From Streptomyces laculatispora (lineage in GTDB: Bacteria; Actinomycetota; Actinomycetes; Streptomycetales; Streptomycetaceae), in contig NZ_JAFMPZ010000103.1 of NCBI RefSeq assembly GCF_017353455.1, positions 1-44,816 on the forward strand: 44,816 nt of DNA. The letters run 5' to 3'. The notes beneath the pieces are model-generated. The model did not search any database. It saw only the letters and a program-made list of their open reading frames with translations, and had not been told where the DNA came from. Every line of letters starts with the position of its first letter. Within the stretch, counting starts at the first letter, position 1. Below, one piece after another: positions 8,210 through 15,277 of this stretch. The position numbers were made by a program, and so were the translations under genes.

Positions 8210-8320
8210 TTCCTTCTCCACGCGCAACCCGTCAGCCGCGTCGTCCGCCTCACCATCGACGACGTCACCGACGACGAGACCACCGTCACCATCCGGCTGG
8301 GAGACCCGCCCCGCTGCCGG
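8210..8320 (+). pseudogene. Fragment of an integrase/transposase-like protein
   Basis: The plus-strand frame (starting TTC at 8210) reads FLLHAQPVSRVVRLTIDDVT and continues into VTIRLGDPP. This resembles a short block found in Streptomyces site-specific integrase-like proteins (LLYAQPLSR-V-LT, then RLG-PP). The segment has no start codon, no catalytic residues, and breaks off just before the TetR gene. It is a decayed piece of a mobile element, with moderate confidence in the family. Confidence 0.42.
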
Positions 8321-8328
8321 AGCAAGGT

Positions 8329-8910
8329 CTACCCCGGTGCCCCGACTCCGTGCAGCAGGGTGTCCACCACACGTGCGGCCAGCTGGTCGACGGCGCCGAT
8401 ATCGACGACGTCCCGCCCTTCCTCGGCCGCCTCGTGGATGAGGGCGTAGTAGACCCGGCGGGCCCAGTCCAGGTCGGTGTCCGCAGACAGCAGGCCGGCC
8501 TCCTGCGCGCGCCGGAAGAGCTGGTCGCACTGGGCCAGGACATCGGCTTGCACGCGTGCCGTCTCGGGGCCGGACGAAGCGGTCCGGCTCATCGCGAAGC
8601 TCCAGCCGATCTTCACCTGAAGGACGTTGGCGGTCACCTGGTGCAGGGCGACCAGCGGCGGGGAGGTGAGTGGGCGGGCGGCCTCCACGGCCTGGTGGAA
8701 CCGCTCGGTCGCCCAGGCCGCCAGCGCCTCGACCAACGCCTCGCGGGTGGCGAAGCGCCGGTGCACGGTGGTGCGGGCCACCCCGGCCGCCGCTGCGATC
8801 TGTTCCATGGTCGCCGCCGGGTCGGCGGCCAGCACGCGTTCGGCCGCCTCCAGGATCGTCCGCACCGTCCGCTCCGCGTCGGCGCGCAACGCGCGCCCTC
8901 TCGTCTCCAT
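8329..8910 (-). CDS. TetR/AcrR-family transcriptional regulator
   Basis: A 193-residue protein with an N-terminal TetR helix-turn-helix: ILEAAERVLAADPAATMEQI, then AAAAGVARTTVHRRFATREA, covering about residues 18-65. The C-terminal half is an alpha-helical ligand-binding and dimerisation region with no recognisable subclass. It starts at ATG 8910 and is divergent from the SDR oxidoreductase gene at 9032, with 121 bp between them containing an 18-bp near-palindrome. The arrangement suggests that it represses the SDR gene and itself and is released by a small molecule, perhaps the SDR substrate. That regulatory link is inferred from gene order. Confidence 0.9.
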   Translation of the reverse strand: METRGRALRADAERTVRTILEAAERVLAADPAATMEQIAAAAGVARTTVHRRFATREALVEALAAWATERFHQAVEAARPLTSPPLVALHQVTANVLQVKIGWSFAMSRTASSGPETARVQADVLAQCDQLFRRAQEAGLLSADTDLDWARRVYYALIHEAAEEGRDVVDIGAVDQLAARVVDTLLHGVGAPG

Positions 8911-8950
8911 GGATCAGACAGTACATCGGGGACACCGATCGCGGATTACT

Positions 8951-8968
8951 TGCATCACCGGTGTTGCA
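8951..8968. promoter_or_regulatory. Candidate TetR operator palindrome
   Basis: TGCATCACCGGTGTTGCA is an 18-bp inverted repeat with one mismatched pair, centred in the 121-bp region between the TetR and SDR genes. Its length and position fit a TetR-family operator. Inference from symmetry and location. Confidence 0.6.
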
Positions 8969-9031
8969 TCTACTAGCTTTACGGCGTCACTGAAGTCGCT
9001 ACTGATTGATTTCCACGACAGGAGTGCATCC

Positions 9032-9820
9032 ATGGACCTGCAGCTCACGAACACCACCGCCGTGGTCACCGGCGCAAGCCGCGGCATCGGACTGGCCACC
9101 GTCCAAGCGCTCACCGCCGAAGGCGTTCGCGTGGTAGCCGCCTCCCGCACCATCACCCCGGAGCTGAAGGAGACCGGCGCTCTGGCCCTGCCGATGGACC
9201 TGCTGACCCCCGATGCCCCCGCCCAGCTGATCGACCGCGCCATCACCGAGTTCGGCGACCTCGACCTGCTCGTCAACAACGTCGGCGGCGGCGACAGCGG
9301 AGAGGGCCAAACCGGCGGCTTCCTCTCCTTCACCGACCAGCAGTGGCAGCAGTCCCTCGACCTGAACTTCCTGGCCGCCGTGCGGACCAGCCGGGCGGCG
9401 CTGCCCAGCCTGCTGCGCCGCCGCGGGGCGCTGGTCAACGTCTCCTCCAACAGCGCCCGGATGCCGCATGCCGGGCCCGTCCCGTACACCACCGCGAAGG
9501 CCGCGCTGACCGCCTTCGGCAAGGCGCTGGCGGAGGAGTTCGGACCGCAGGGCGTGCGCGTCAACACCATCTCGCCGGGCGCGGTGCGTACCGCGATGTG
9601 GGAGGGCCCGGACGGCTACGGCGCCGAGCTGGCCCGCTCCATGGGGGTCACCCAGGAGCAGCTGCTGGCCCAGCTCCCGGCCGCGACGGGGATGACCACC
9701 GGCCGCCTGCTGGAACCGTCCGAGGTCGCTGCGGCCATCGCCTACCTCGCCTCACCGCTGGCGGCCAGCGTGTCCGGCACAGACCTGCTGATTGACGGCG
9801 GATCCGTCAAGACCGTCTGA
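9032..9820 (+). CDS. Short-chain dehydrogenase/reductase (SDR family oxidoreductase)
   Basis: A 262-residue classical SDR. Residues 13-20 are TGASRGIG, the dinucleotide-binding loop. NNVG at about 82-85 replaces the common NNAG. The catalytic residues are Ser138/139, Tyr152 and Lys156 (PYTTAKAAL). RVNTISPGAVRT and the C-terminal GTDLLIDGGSVKTV are family hallmarks. SDRs use NAD(P)H to reduce or oxidise carbonyl/hydroxyl groups; the substrate is not predictable. The start at ATG 9032 is chosen because ACAGGAG lies 8-9 nt upstream and the protein then begins right at the first beta strand; the same frame is open further upstream but passes through the operator region. It is divergent from, and probably controlled by, the TetR regulator. 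Confidence 0.93.
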   Translation: MDLQLTNTTAVVTGASRGIGLATVQALTAEGVRVVAASRTITPELKETGALALPMDLLTPDAPAQLIDRAITEFGDLDLLVNNVGGGDSGEGQTGGFLSFTDQQWQQSLDLNFLAAVRTSRAALPSLLRRRGALVNVSSNSARMPHAGPVPYTTAKAALTAFGKALAEEFGPQGVRVNTISPGAVRTAMWEGPDGYGAELARSMGVTQEQLLAQLPAATGMTTGRLLEPSEVAAAIAYLASPLAASVSGTDLLIDGGSVKTV

Positions 9821-9864
9821 CACACCGTCCAGGACGCGGCCCGGCCCGCGGCTTCCCAGCTCGA

Positions 9865-9906
9865 GCCGGCCGATCCAGGCGGGCTGTACCCCTTGAATCG
9901 GCCGGC
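9865..9906. terminator. Hairpin between convergent SDR and alkB-like genes
   Basis: GCCGGCCGAT (9865-9874) pairs perfectly with ATCGGCCGGC (9897-9906) across a 22-nt loop. The position between two convergent genes suits a bidirectional terminator, although the loop is long and there is no T run. Confidence 0.5.
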
Positions 9907-9973
9907 CGGACCGGTGACACGACTCCTGCCGCCACCCCCGTCCGGCACGCCGCTTCAGGGGGCCCGGGACCGG

Positions 9974-10603
9974 TCACTGCACCCCGTGCGGCCGGAACTG
10001 GATGCTGATACGCCCTCCGGCCGACCGGGCCGACTTGGGGATGGCGTGCTCCCAGGTCCGCTGGCACGAGCCGCCCATCACGATCAGGTCGCCGTGTCCC
10101 AGTGGGCGGCGCACGGTCTCGCCGCCGCCCACCGGGCGCAGCAGCAGGTCACGCGGGGTGCCGACGGAGAGGATGGCGACCATCGTGTCCTCACGGGCAC
10201 CCCGGCCGATACGGTCGCCGTGCCAGGCCACACTGTCGCGCCCGTCGCGGTAGTGGCACAGGCCGGCCGTCGTGAACTCCTCCCCGAGCTCGGCGGCGTA
10301 GTGCGCGCTCAGGGCCCGGCGCGCCTCGTCGAGAACGGGGTGCGGCAGCGGTTCGCCGGCCCGGTAGAAGGCGAGCAGCCGGGGCACGTCCACGACCCTC
10401 TCGTACATCTGCCGGCGTTCCGCCTTCCACGGGACGTCCGCGGCCAGCCGTTCGAACAGGACTCCGGCGCCGCTGAGCCAGCCCGGCAGCAGGTCGATCC
10501 AGGCCCCGTCGCCGAGGACCGTCCGGTGGATCCCGCCCAGCGGGCCCAGGCGCACGTCGTCGCCCTGGTCGAAGAGTGACCCCTGAAGCTGGTGCGTTGC
10601 CAT
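9974..10603 (-). CDS. alkB: AlkB-type alpha-ketoglutarate/Fe(II)-dependent dioxygenase (DNA/RNA alkylation repair)
   Basis: A 209-residue protein starting at ATG 10603 (MATHQLQGSLFDQ). The AlkB dioxygenase core is complete: WHGDRIG gives the H-x-D iron ligands (His128, Asp130), TWEHAIPK gives the distal His186, and RISIQFR (Arg198, Arg204) gives the 2-oxoglutarate-binding arginine and its partner. The LCHYRDGRDSVAWHGD segment matches the nucleotide-recognition lid region of bacterial AlkB proteins. The family removes 1-methyladenine and 3-methylcytosine lesions oxidatively. A longer frame reaches 10837 but has no family-like extension. No ada gene is adjacent. A direct repeat of GCACTT(A/G)TT lies 25-45 bp upstream on the coding strand. 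Confidence 0.92.
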   Translation of the reverse strand: MATHQLQGSLFDQGDDVRLGPLGGIHRTVLGDGAWIDLLPGWLSGAGVLFERLAADVPWKAERRQMYERVVDVPRLLAFYRAGEPLPHPVLDEARRALSAHYAAELGEEFTTAGLCHYRDGRDSVAWHGDRIGRGAREDTMVAILSVGTPRDLLLRPVGGGETVRRPLGHGDLIVMGGSCQRTWEHAIPKSARSAGGRISIQFRPHGVQ

Positions 10604-10864
10604 GGGTCCAGCGTACGTGAATCGAACAAGTGCGCTAATAAGTGCACGGCCGGTCGGATAGTGAACCGCGAGATCCGCCTCGGTCCGTAAAGGCACCCCG
10701 GCAAGGGAGCGACCGGCAATCGGCCCCACCGAGCGGTCAGGCGGCGCCGCACGCTCCGGCCTTGGCTCCCGCCATGAGACAAGAGAACGAACCGGCGGGG
10801 AAGTTCGGCACCGGACCGGTCGGGTGCCTGGAGTCACGGACGGGGACCGTGCCGCGCGAGGCAG

Positions 10865-11989
10865 TCAGGACGGCTGGACTTCGTCGAAGAGAGCGAGGGC
10901 TGCGGCGGGGTCCGGGCTCACGAGGCGTTCCAGACCGGCCGCCGTGATCTTCGCCCACCTGCCGGCCCGTGCCCACATCCGCTCCTCGAAGGCGCGGACG
11001 GCCTCGTCCAGATCTCCGGGGCCGGAGGCGGCCGCGACGGACTCGGCGAGTTCGGCGCCTTCCAGCATCGCGAGATTCGCGCCCGCCCCCAGCGGGGGCA
11101 TCAGGTGGGCGGCGTCGCCCAGCAGCGTCACCCCGGGGACGTGGGCCCAGGTGTGGGACACGGGCAGGACGTGGAGGGGGCGGTGGACGAAAGCGGTGCC
11201 GTGGCGCAGGAGGTCGAGGCAGGGGGCGGCCCAGCCGTCGAACAGGGCCAGCAGGCTTGACCGCACGGCCTCGACGTCGGCCAGGTCCAGGTTCGTGTGC
11301 CAGTCCAGCGGCGCGCGGAACTGGGCGTACACCTTGACGTGGCCGCCGCTGCCGCGCTGGGCGACGAGGGCGCGGTTCACGCCGTACACAGCCACGGAAC
11401 CGTCGCCGATCAACCCGGCAAGGTCAGGGTGGCGGGCGTCGATGTCGTCGAGGGAGCTCTCGACGAAGGTGACGCCGGTGTAGTGCGGCGTCACGGACGA
11501 GACTGCCGGGCGGACCCGGGACCAGGCGCCGTCCGCGCCGATCACCAGGTCGAACGTCTCCTGTCGCCCGTCCGCGCATCGGACCAGCACGCCGCCCCGG
11601 GTCTCCGGCACCACCTCCGTCACGCCCCGCCCCCACTGCACGTTCAGGGGGCCGAGCAGCAGGTCACGGAGTTGCCCGCGGTCGATCTCGGGATTGGCCC
11701 GGTCACCCGGACGGGGCTGCCAGTCGCGCAGGACGGTCCCGTCCGCGTCCAGAATGCGCATGGCCTGCCCCTCGGGACGAGCCAGCGCCTGGAACTCCGC
11801 GAGCAGTCCCGCCTTCTCCAGCGCGCGCTGGCCCAGCCCTTCGTGCAGGTCCAGCGCGCCGCCCGGGGGCCGGGCGTCGGGGGCGGCATCGCGTTCGAGG
11901 ACGGTGACGGAGTGATCATGGCGGTGCAGGACGCGGGCGAGGGTGAGGCCGGCGGGGCCGCCCCCAATCACGGCGATACGGTGTCTCAT
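10865..11989 (-). CDS. FAD-dependent monooxygenase, TetX-like (aromatic/polyketide hydroxylase family)
   Basis: A 374-residue class A flavoprotein monooxygenase from ATG 11989. IAVIGGGPAGLTLARVLHRH is the N-terminal FAD-binding GxGxxG fold. VIGADGAWSRVRP is the DG motif for FAD/NAD(P)H. LLGDAAHLMPPLGAGAN is the GD motif contacting the FAD ribose. The segments GGALDLHEGLGQ and EIDRGQLRDLL are characteristic of TetX-like tetracycline-modifying enzymes and relatives. The family hydroxylates polycyclic aromatic or polyketide substrates. Only 51 bp separate it from a divergent TetR gene whose C-terminal region also fits tetracycline-repressor-type proteins. Drug inactivation is plausible but the true substrate may be an endogenous metabolite. 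Confidence 0.9.
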   Translation of the reverse strand: MRHRIAVIGGGPAGLTLARVLHRHDHSVTVLERDAAPDARPPGGALDLHEGLGQRALEKAGLLAEFQALARPEGQAMRILDADGTVLRDWQPRPGDRANPEIDRGQLRDLLLGPLNVQWGRGVTEVVPETRGGVLVRCADGRQETFDLVIGADGAWSRVRPAVSSVTPHYTGVTFVESSLDDIDARHPDLAGLIGDGSVAVYGVNRALVAQRGSGGHVKVYAQFRAPLDWHTNLDLADVEAVRSSLLALFDGWAAPCLDLLRHGTAFVHRPLHVLPVSHTWAHVPGVTLLGDAAHLMPPLGAGANLAMLEGAELAESVAAASGPGDLDEAVRAFEERMWARAGRWAKITAAGLERLVSPDPAAALALFDEVQPS

Positions 11990-11994
11990 GTCGA

Positions 11995-12034
11995 TACACT
12001 GTAGCGCCAGGACGAGGCATCGCGACAGTACGGT
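11995..12034. promoter_or_regulatory. Overlapping divergent promoter/operator region of monooxygenase and TetR genes
   Basis: TACACTGTA (11995-12003) is an odd-centred palindrome directly before the monooxygenase start. TACGGT (12029-12034) is a TAnnnT box 6 nt before ATG 12041, suggesting a leaderless regulator mRNA. With only 51 bp available the two promoters must overlap, so one bound repressor could block both. Confidence 0.4.
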
Positions 12035-12040
12035 GTGACC

Positions 12041-12733
12041 ATGACTGTGTGGGACCGGCCGGAGCCGCCGACTCGCCCCGTGCCGCTCGACCGGGAGCGG
12101 ATCGTCGCGGCTGCCGTGGCGCTGGCCGACGAGGGCGGGCTGCAGGCGGTGTCGTTGCGCAAGGTCGCCGCCCGGCTGAACGCCGGGCCGATGCGGCTGT
12201 ACGGATACATCTCCACCAAGGAGGAGCTGTTCGACCTCATGGTGGACGAGGTCAACGCCGAGATTCTCCCCGAGGAGCAGCCCGCTGACTGGCGCGAGGC
12301 GCTGCGCGTCCTCGCCCACCGCACCAGGCAGGCCGCTCTCCGTCACGAATGGCTGGCCGACCTGCTCGGCGGCCGCCCGGCCCTGGGCCCGAACGGCCTC
12401 GCCGTGGCCGAGACCACGCTGGCCGCCCTCGACGGGCTCGCCGACATCGACACCGTCATGCGCGCCGTGGAGACGGTCAGCGCCTACTTCACCGGCGCGA
12501 TCAGGCGCGAGATCGCGAACCTGCGGGCCGAGCGCGCCACGGGCCTGTCGAAGCCCGACTGGCAGCGCGCCTCCGGCCCGCATGTAACGAGAGTGCTGGC
12601 CACGGGCCGCTTCCCGGCGCTGGCCAAGGCCGTGTACGACGGCACGGAGGTGGGCGCCGAGGCATCCTTCGCGACCGGCCTGGACTGGGTCCTCGACGCC
12701 GTGGCCGCCAAACTCGCCCGGCCGCCGGCGTGA
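12041..12733 (+). CDS. TetR/AcrR-family regulator with tetracycline-repressor-type C-terminal domain
   Basis: A 230-residue protein. The helix-turn-helix covers about residues 22-70 (IVAAAVALADEGGLQAVSLR, then KVAARLNAGPMRLYGYISTK), and the GPMRLYGYI/KEELFDLMVD form is typical of the TetR subfamily with a TetR_C domain. ATG 12041 is preferred over GTG 12035 because a -10-like box ends at 12034. It is divergent from the TetX-like monooxygenase gene, the same geometry as tetR next to its target, so it probably represses that gene and responds to a compound the enzyme modifies. A perfect 16-bp hairpin lies 117 bp downstream. Confidence 0.9.
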   Translation: MTVWDRPEPPTRPVPLDRERIVAAAVALADEGGLQAVSLRKVAARLNAGPMRLYGYISTKEELFDLMVDEVNAEILPEEQPADWREALRVLAHRTRQAALRHEWLADLLGGRPALGPNGLAVAETTLAALDGLADIDTVMRAVETVSAYFTGAIRREIANLRAERATGLSKPDWQRASGPHVTRVLATGRFPALAKAVYDGTEVGAEASFATGLDWVLDAVAAKLARPPA

Positions 12734-12849
12734 CGCCCAGGATCTCCAGGTGACATCCGTGACACCGCATGACGCCGCCGGACTGCGCAGCTGCCCGTTC
12801 GACTGGTTCAGCGGCAAGCTCTGACGCCGGACGGCCTGGGACAAGGAGA

Positions 12850-12886
12850 CGACCGTGCCCGCCGGTCGGGCCGGCGGGCACGGTCG
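12850..12886. terminator. Strong bidirectional terminator hairpin
   Basis: CGACCGTGCCCGCCGG (12850-12865) and CCGGCGGGCACGGTCG (12871-12886) form a perfect 16-bp stem with a 5-nt loop, between the convergent TetR gene and the secreted protein gene. Confidence 0.85.
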
Positions 12887-12921
12887 TTCGGGGCGGGAAC
12901 CGCGGGGGTCGCCGCTACCGC

Positions 12922-14316
12922 TCAGCCGTTGACGGTGAACCAGGTGGCGCGGGACTTCTTCCACTCGTCGTGGTCGAGGTCCTTGGCCTCCGTGCCGTCC
13001 CCGTACAGATCGGCCGAGCCCGCGTCCGTGATCAGCTGGGCGCGTGCGCCGGGCGTGTTCAGGTCGGGGACGTCGACGACGGCCTCCCAGCCGCCCGGGT
13101 CGGTGGTCGGCAGGTCGAGCCGCTTCTGCGGCGCGTGTCCCGCGATACCGTCCCAGGAGTAGAGGGCGTACGGGTCGGAGTTGTCGTCCGCCGCCCAGGA
13201 ACCGGCCACGATCAGGTACTGGTCGGCGGAGTTCTTGCGGATGTCGCGGATGCTGAGCCCGCCGAGGTCCAGCTCGACGGGGGTACCGATCGTCGCCTTC
13301 GCCCCGGAGCCGGCCACCTTGTCGAAGTTGGTGACGGGCACGAGCAGCGCCTTGCCGCCCCCCTTCGGCGGGACGAGCGGGGCGCGGAAGCCGAGGTAGG
13401 CGGTGGTCGTCGAGCCGGGTGCGAACTCCAGGCCCTCGATGTTGAACCCGTCGATCTGCTTGGGCGCTTCGCCGTCCGCCGTCCCCGCGGCGAAGCCGTA
13501 GCGGTTGCCGTTGGCCTTGTCCCAGGCGACGAGGTCGTCGCGGAGCTTCTTGTACTTCCCGCCGACGGTCAGCTGGGTGGCGGCGCCGGAGCCGCTCACC
13601 GTCGTGGTGAAGACGGTGTTGCGGTCGGACTTGTACGCGCCGTCCTTGTTGTTGCCCAGTGAACCGGTCCAGTAGATCGTGTTCCCGACCCGGGCCGCGC
13701 CCTCGATGTCGATCTCCTTGGACACCCCGAGCTTCGAGGAGACGTCCCAGGTCCGGACGGCTCCGCCGGAGGACGAACGGTCGTGGAGGCGCAGGGTGTT
13801 GGACTCGTCGTCGGCGACCACCACATAGCCGCCACCGACGTCGACGGCGGCCGAGATGTCCGAGGAGCCGGTGAGGTAGCGGGTGTCGGCGGCGTTCTGC
13901 ACGGCGGCGGACGCCGCGTAGTGCAGCGACTTGGTGGCGGTCTTCCCGCCGAGGCCGGTGACCTTGATCGTGAGGTCGGTGTAGCCGCGGGCGTGGGCGG
14001 CGACCCGGAGCTGCCGGGTGGCGCCCGTGCCGGTCACCGTCACGTCGCCGGTCGCCGCGACGGATGACTCGGAGCTGGCGGACGCCGCCACGCCGAGCGC
14101 CGACGCATCGGCTCCGCTCTGCCCGACGGTGACCGTCACCACCGGGTCGGCGGTCGCGCCGACGGCGCCGGAGAGATAGCCGGCCGACAGCGTGATCGTC
14201 GGCGTTCCGTAGCTCGCGGCGTGCGCGGGTGCGCCCAGCCCCAGGGCGGCCAGCGCCAGTGCACCTCCCGCGGCGGCGACGGTCCGGCGGTGAGGGAGGA
14301 CAAGCTGATGCAGCAC
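12922..14316 (-). CDS. Secreted DUF3616-like protein (probable beta-propeller)
   Basis: A 464-residue protein from GTG 14316 (MLHQLVLPHRRTVAAAGGAL). This start is chosen because GAGAGG lies about 6-9 nt upstream and it gives a clean signal peptide ending AHA-AS; an in-frame ATG at 14406 would put an unlikely charged stretch first. After a Thr/Ser-rich beta region (about residues 30-130) comes a propeller-like part with DISAAVDVGGGYVVVADDES, KEIDIEGAARVGNTIYWTGS and GFNIEGLEFAPG. The last is a pattern of DUF3616 and esterase-like phytase relatives. No catalytic residues can be assigned. It is a single-gene unit between two strong hairpins. Role unknown; probably extracellular. Confidence 0.8.
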   Translation of the reverse strand: MLHQLVLPHRRTVAAAGGALALAALGLGAPAHAASYGTPTITLSAGYLSGAVGATADPVVTVTVGQSGADASALGVAASASSESSVAATGDVTVTGTGATRQLRVAAHARGYTDLTIKVTGLGGKTATKSLHYAASAAVQNAADTRYLTGSSDISAAVDVGGGYVVVADDESNTLRLHDRSSSGGAVRTWDVSSKLGVSKEIDIEGAARVGNTIYWTGSLGNNKDGAYKSDRNTVFTTTVSGSGAATQLTVGGKYKKLRDDLVAWDKANGNRYGFAAGTADGEAPKQIDGFNIEGLEFAPGSTTTAYLGFRAPLVPPKGGGKALLVPVTNFDKVAGSGAKATIGTPVELDLGGLSIRDIRKNSADQYLIVAGSWAADDNSDPYALYSWDGIAGHAPQKRLDLPTTDPGGWEAVVDVPDLNTPGARAQLITDAGSADLYGDGTEAKDLDHDEWKKSRATWFTVNG

Positions 14317-14410
14317 GGTGTGCCTCTCGTCGGCGGGGTGTCGAGAAGTAGGTTCTGATTCTCGCGCCAACGGCGGGCGGACGCCGGGGATACGGCGGAC
14401 GAACAACGCC

Positions 14411-14448
14411 GAACGGCCCCCGGCTCAATCAGGAGCCGGGGGCCGTTC
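14411..14448 (-). terminator. Terminator of the suf operon
   Basis: GAACGGCCCCCGGCTC (14411-14426) pairs perfectly with GAGCCGGGGGCCGTTC (14433-14448), a 16-bp stem with a 6-nt loop, 18 bp after the last suf gene. Confidence 0.85.
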
Positions 14449-14466
14449 ATACGCACACGGTGTCGC

Positions 14467-14805
14467 TCAGACGTTGAAGCCCAGCGCGCGCAGCTGCTCG
14501 CGGCCGTCGTCCGTGATCTTGTCCGGGCCCCACGGCGGCATCCAGACCCAGTTGATCCGCAGCTCGTTGACGATGCCGTCGGTGGCGGACTTCGCCTGGT
14601 CCTCGATGACATCGGTCAGCGGGCAGGCCGCCGACGTCAGGGTCATGTCGAGGGTGGCGATGTTGGCGTCGTCCACATGGATGCCGTAGATCAGGCCCAG
14701 GTTGACGACGTCGATGCCCAGTTCGGGGTCGACGACGTCGTACAGCGCCTCGCGGACCTCCTCCTCGGAGGCCGGCTTGGTGGTGAGAGTCTCGTTGTCG
14801 CTCAT
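14467..14805 (-). CDS. sufT: Metal-sulfur cluster assembly factor (SufT-like, DUF59/MIP18 family)
   Basis: A 112-residue protein starting at ATG 14805 (MSDNETLTTKPASEEEVREA). It contains the DUF59 signature: DPELGIDVVNLGLIYGIHVD, then MTLTSAACPLTDVIEDQA with the conserved Cys in TSAACP. Proteins of this family help load Fe-S clusters onto target proteins. The start overlaps the stop of sufU as ATGA, so it is co-translated, and it is the last gene of the operon. A longer reading frame upstream lies wholly inside sufU and is rejected. Confidence 0.93.
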   Translation of the reverse strand: MSDNETLTTKPASEEEVREALYDVVDPELGIDVVNLGLIYGIHVDDANIATLDMTLTSAACPLTDVIEDQAKSATDGIVNELRINWVWMPPWGPDKITDDGREQLRALGFNV

Positions 14806-15257
14806 GCCGTCTTCCCTTCGGACAGCGCCTTCGCCGTCGCGTCTTTCCACGCCATCCAGCTCAGCAGCGCGCATTTGACCCGGGCCGGGTACTTGGAGAC
14901 ACCGGCGAACGCGACCGCGTCCTCCAGCACCTCCTCCATCGCATCGTCCGGCTCCAGCTGCCCCTTGGACTGCATCAGCTCCAGGAACGCGGTCTGGATC
15001 TTCTGGGCCTCGCCCAGTTCCTTGCCGACCAGCAGTTCGTGCAGCACGGAGGCGCTGGCCTGGCTGATGGAGCAGCCCTGACCCTCGTAACTCACGTCGG
15101 CGATGGTCTCGCCGTCGTACCGCACGCGCAGCGTGATCTCGTCACCGCACGTCGGATTGACGTGATGCACCTCGGCGTCGCCGTCCCGCAGGCCGCGCCC
15201 TTGGGGGTGCTTGTAGTGGTCCAGGATCACTTCCTGGTACATGGAATCGAGCTTCAC
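14802..15257 (-). CDS. sufU: SufU, Fe-S cluster assembly scaffold/sulfurtransferase
   Basis: A 151-residue IscU-fold protein of the SufU type. The three conserved cysteines are Cys37 (NPTCGDE), Cys62 (GQGCSISQAS) and Cys129 (RVKCALLSW), with Asp39 as a likely fourth zinc ligand. The insert between the second and third cysteine is characteristic of SufU as opposed to IscU. In Gram-positive bacteria SufU takes persulfide sulfur from the SufS active-site cysteine. It lies 20 bp downstream of sufS and its stop overlaps the start of sufT. Confidence 0.95.
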   Translation of the reverse strand: MKLDSMYQEVILDHYKHPQGRGLRDGDAEVHHVNPTCGDEITLRVRYDGETIADVSYEGQGCSISQASASVLHELLVGKELGEAQKIQTAFLELMQSKGQLEPDDAMEEVLEDAVAFAGVSKYPARVKCALLSWMAWKDATAKALSEGKTA

Positions 15258-15277
15258 CAGTCAACCCTCGCCGCTGT

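Noticed and set aside
11990..14428. Upstream extension of the monooxygenase frame to 14428, which would give an about 1187-residue protein
   Set aside because: The added part is a shadow of the secreted-protein gene and the TetR gene. The FAD-binding N-terminus begins at ATG 11989.
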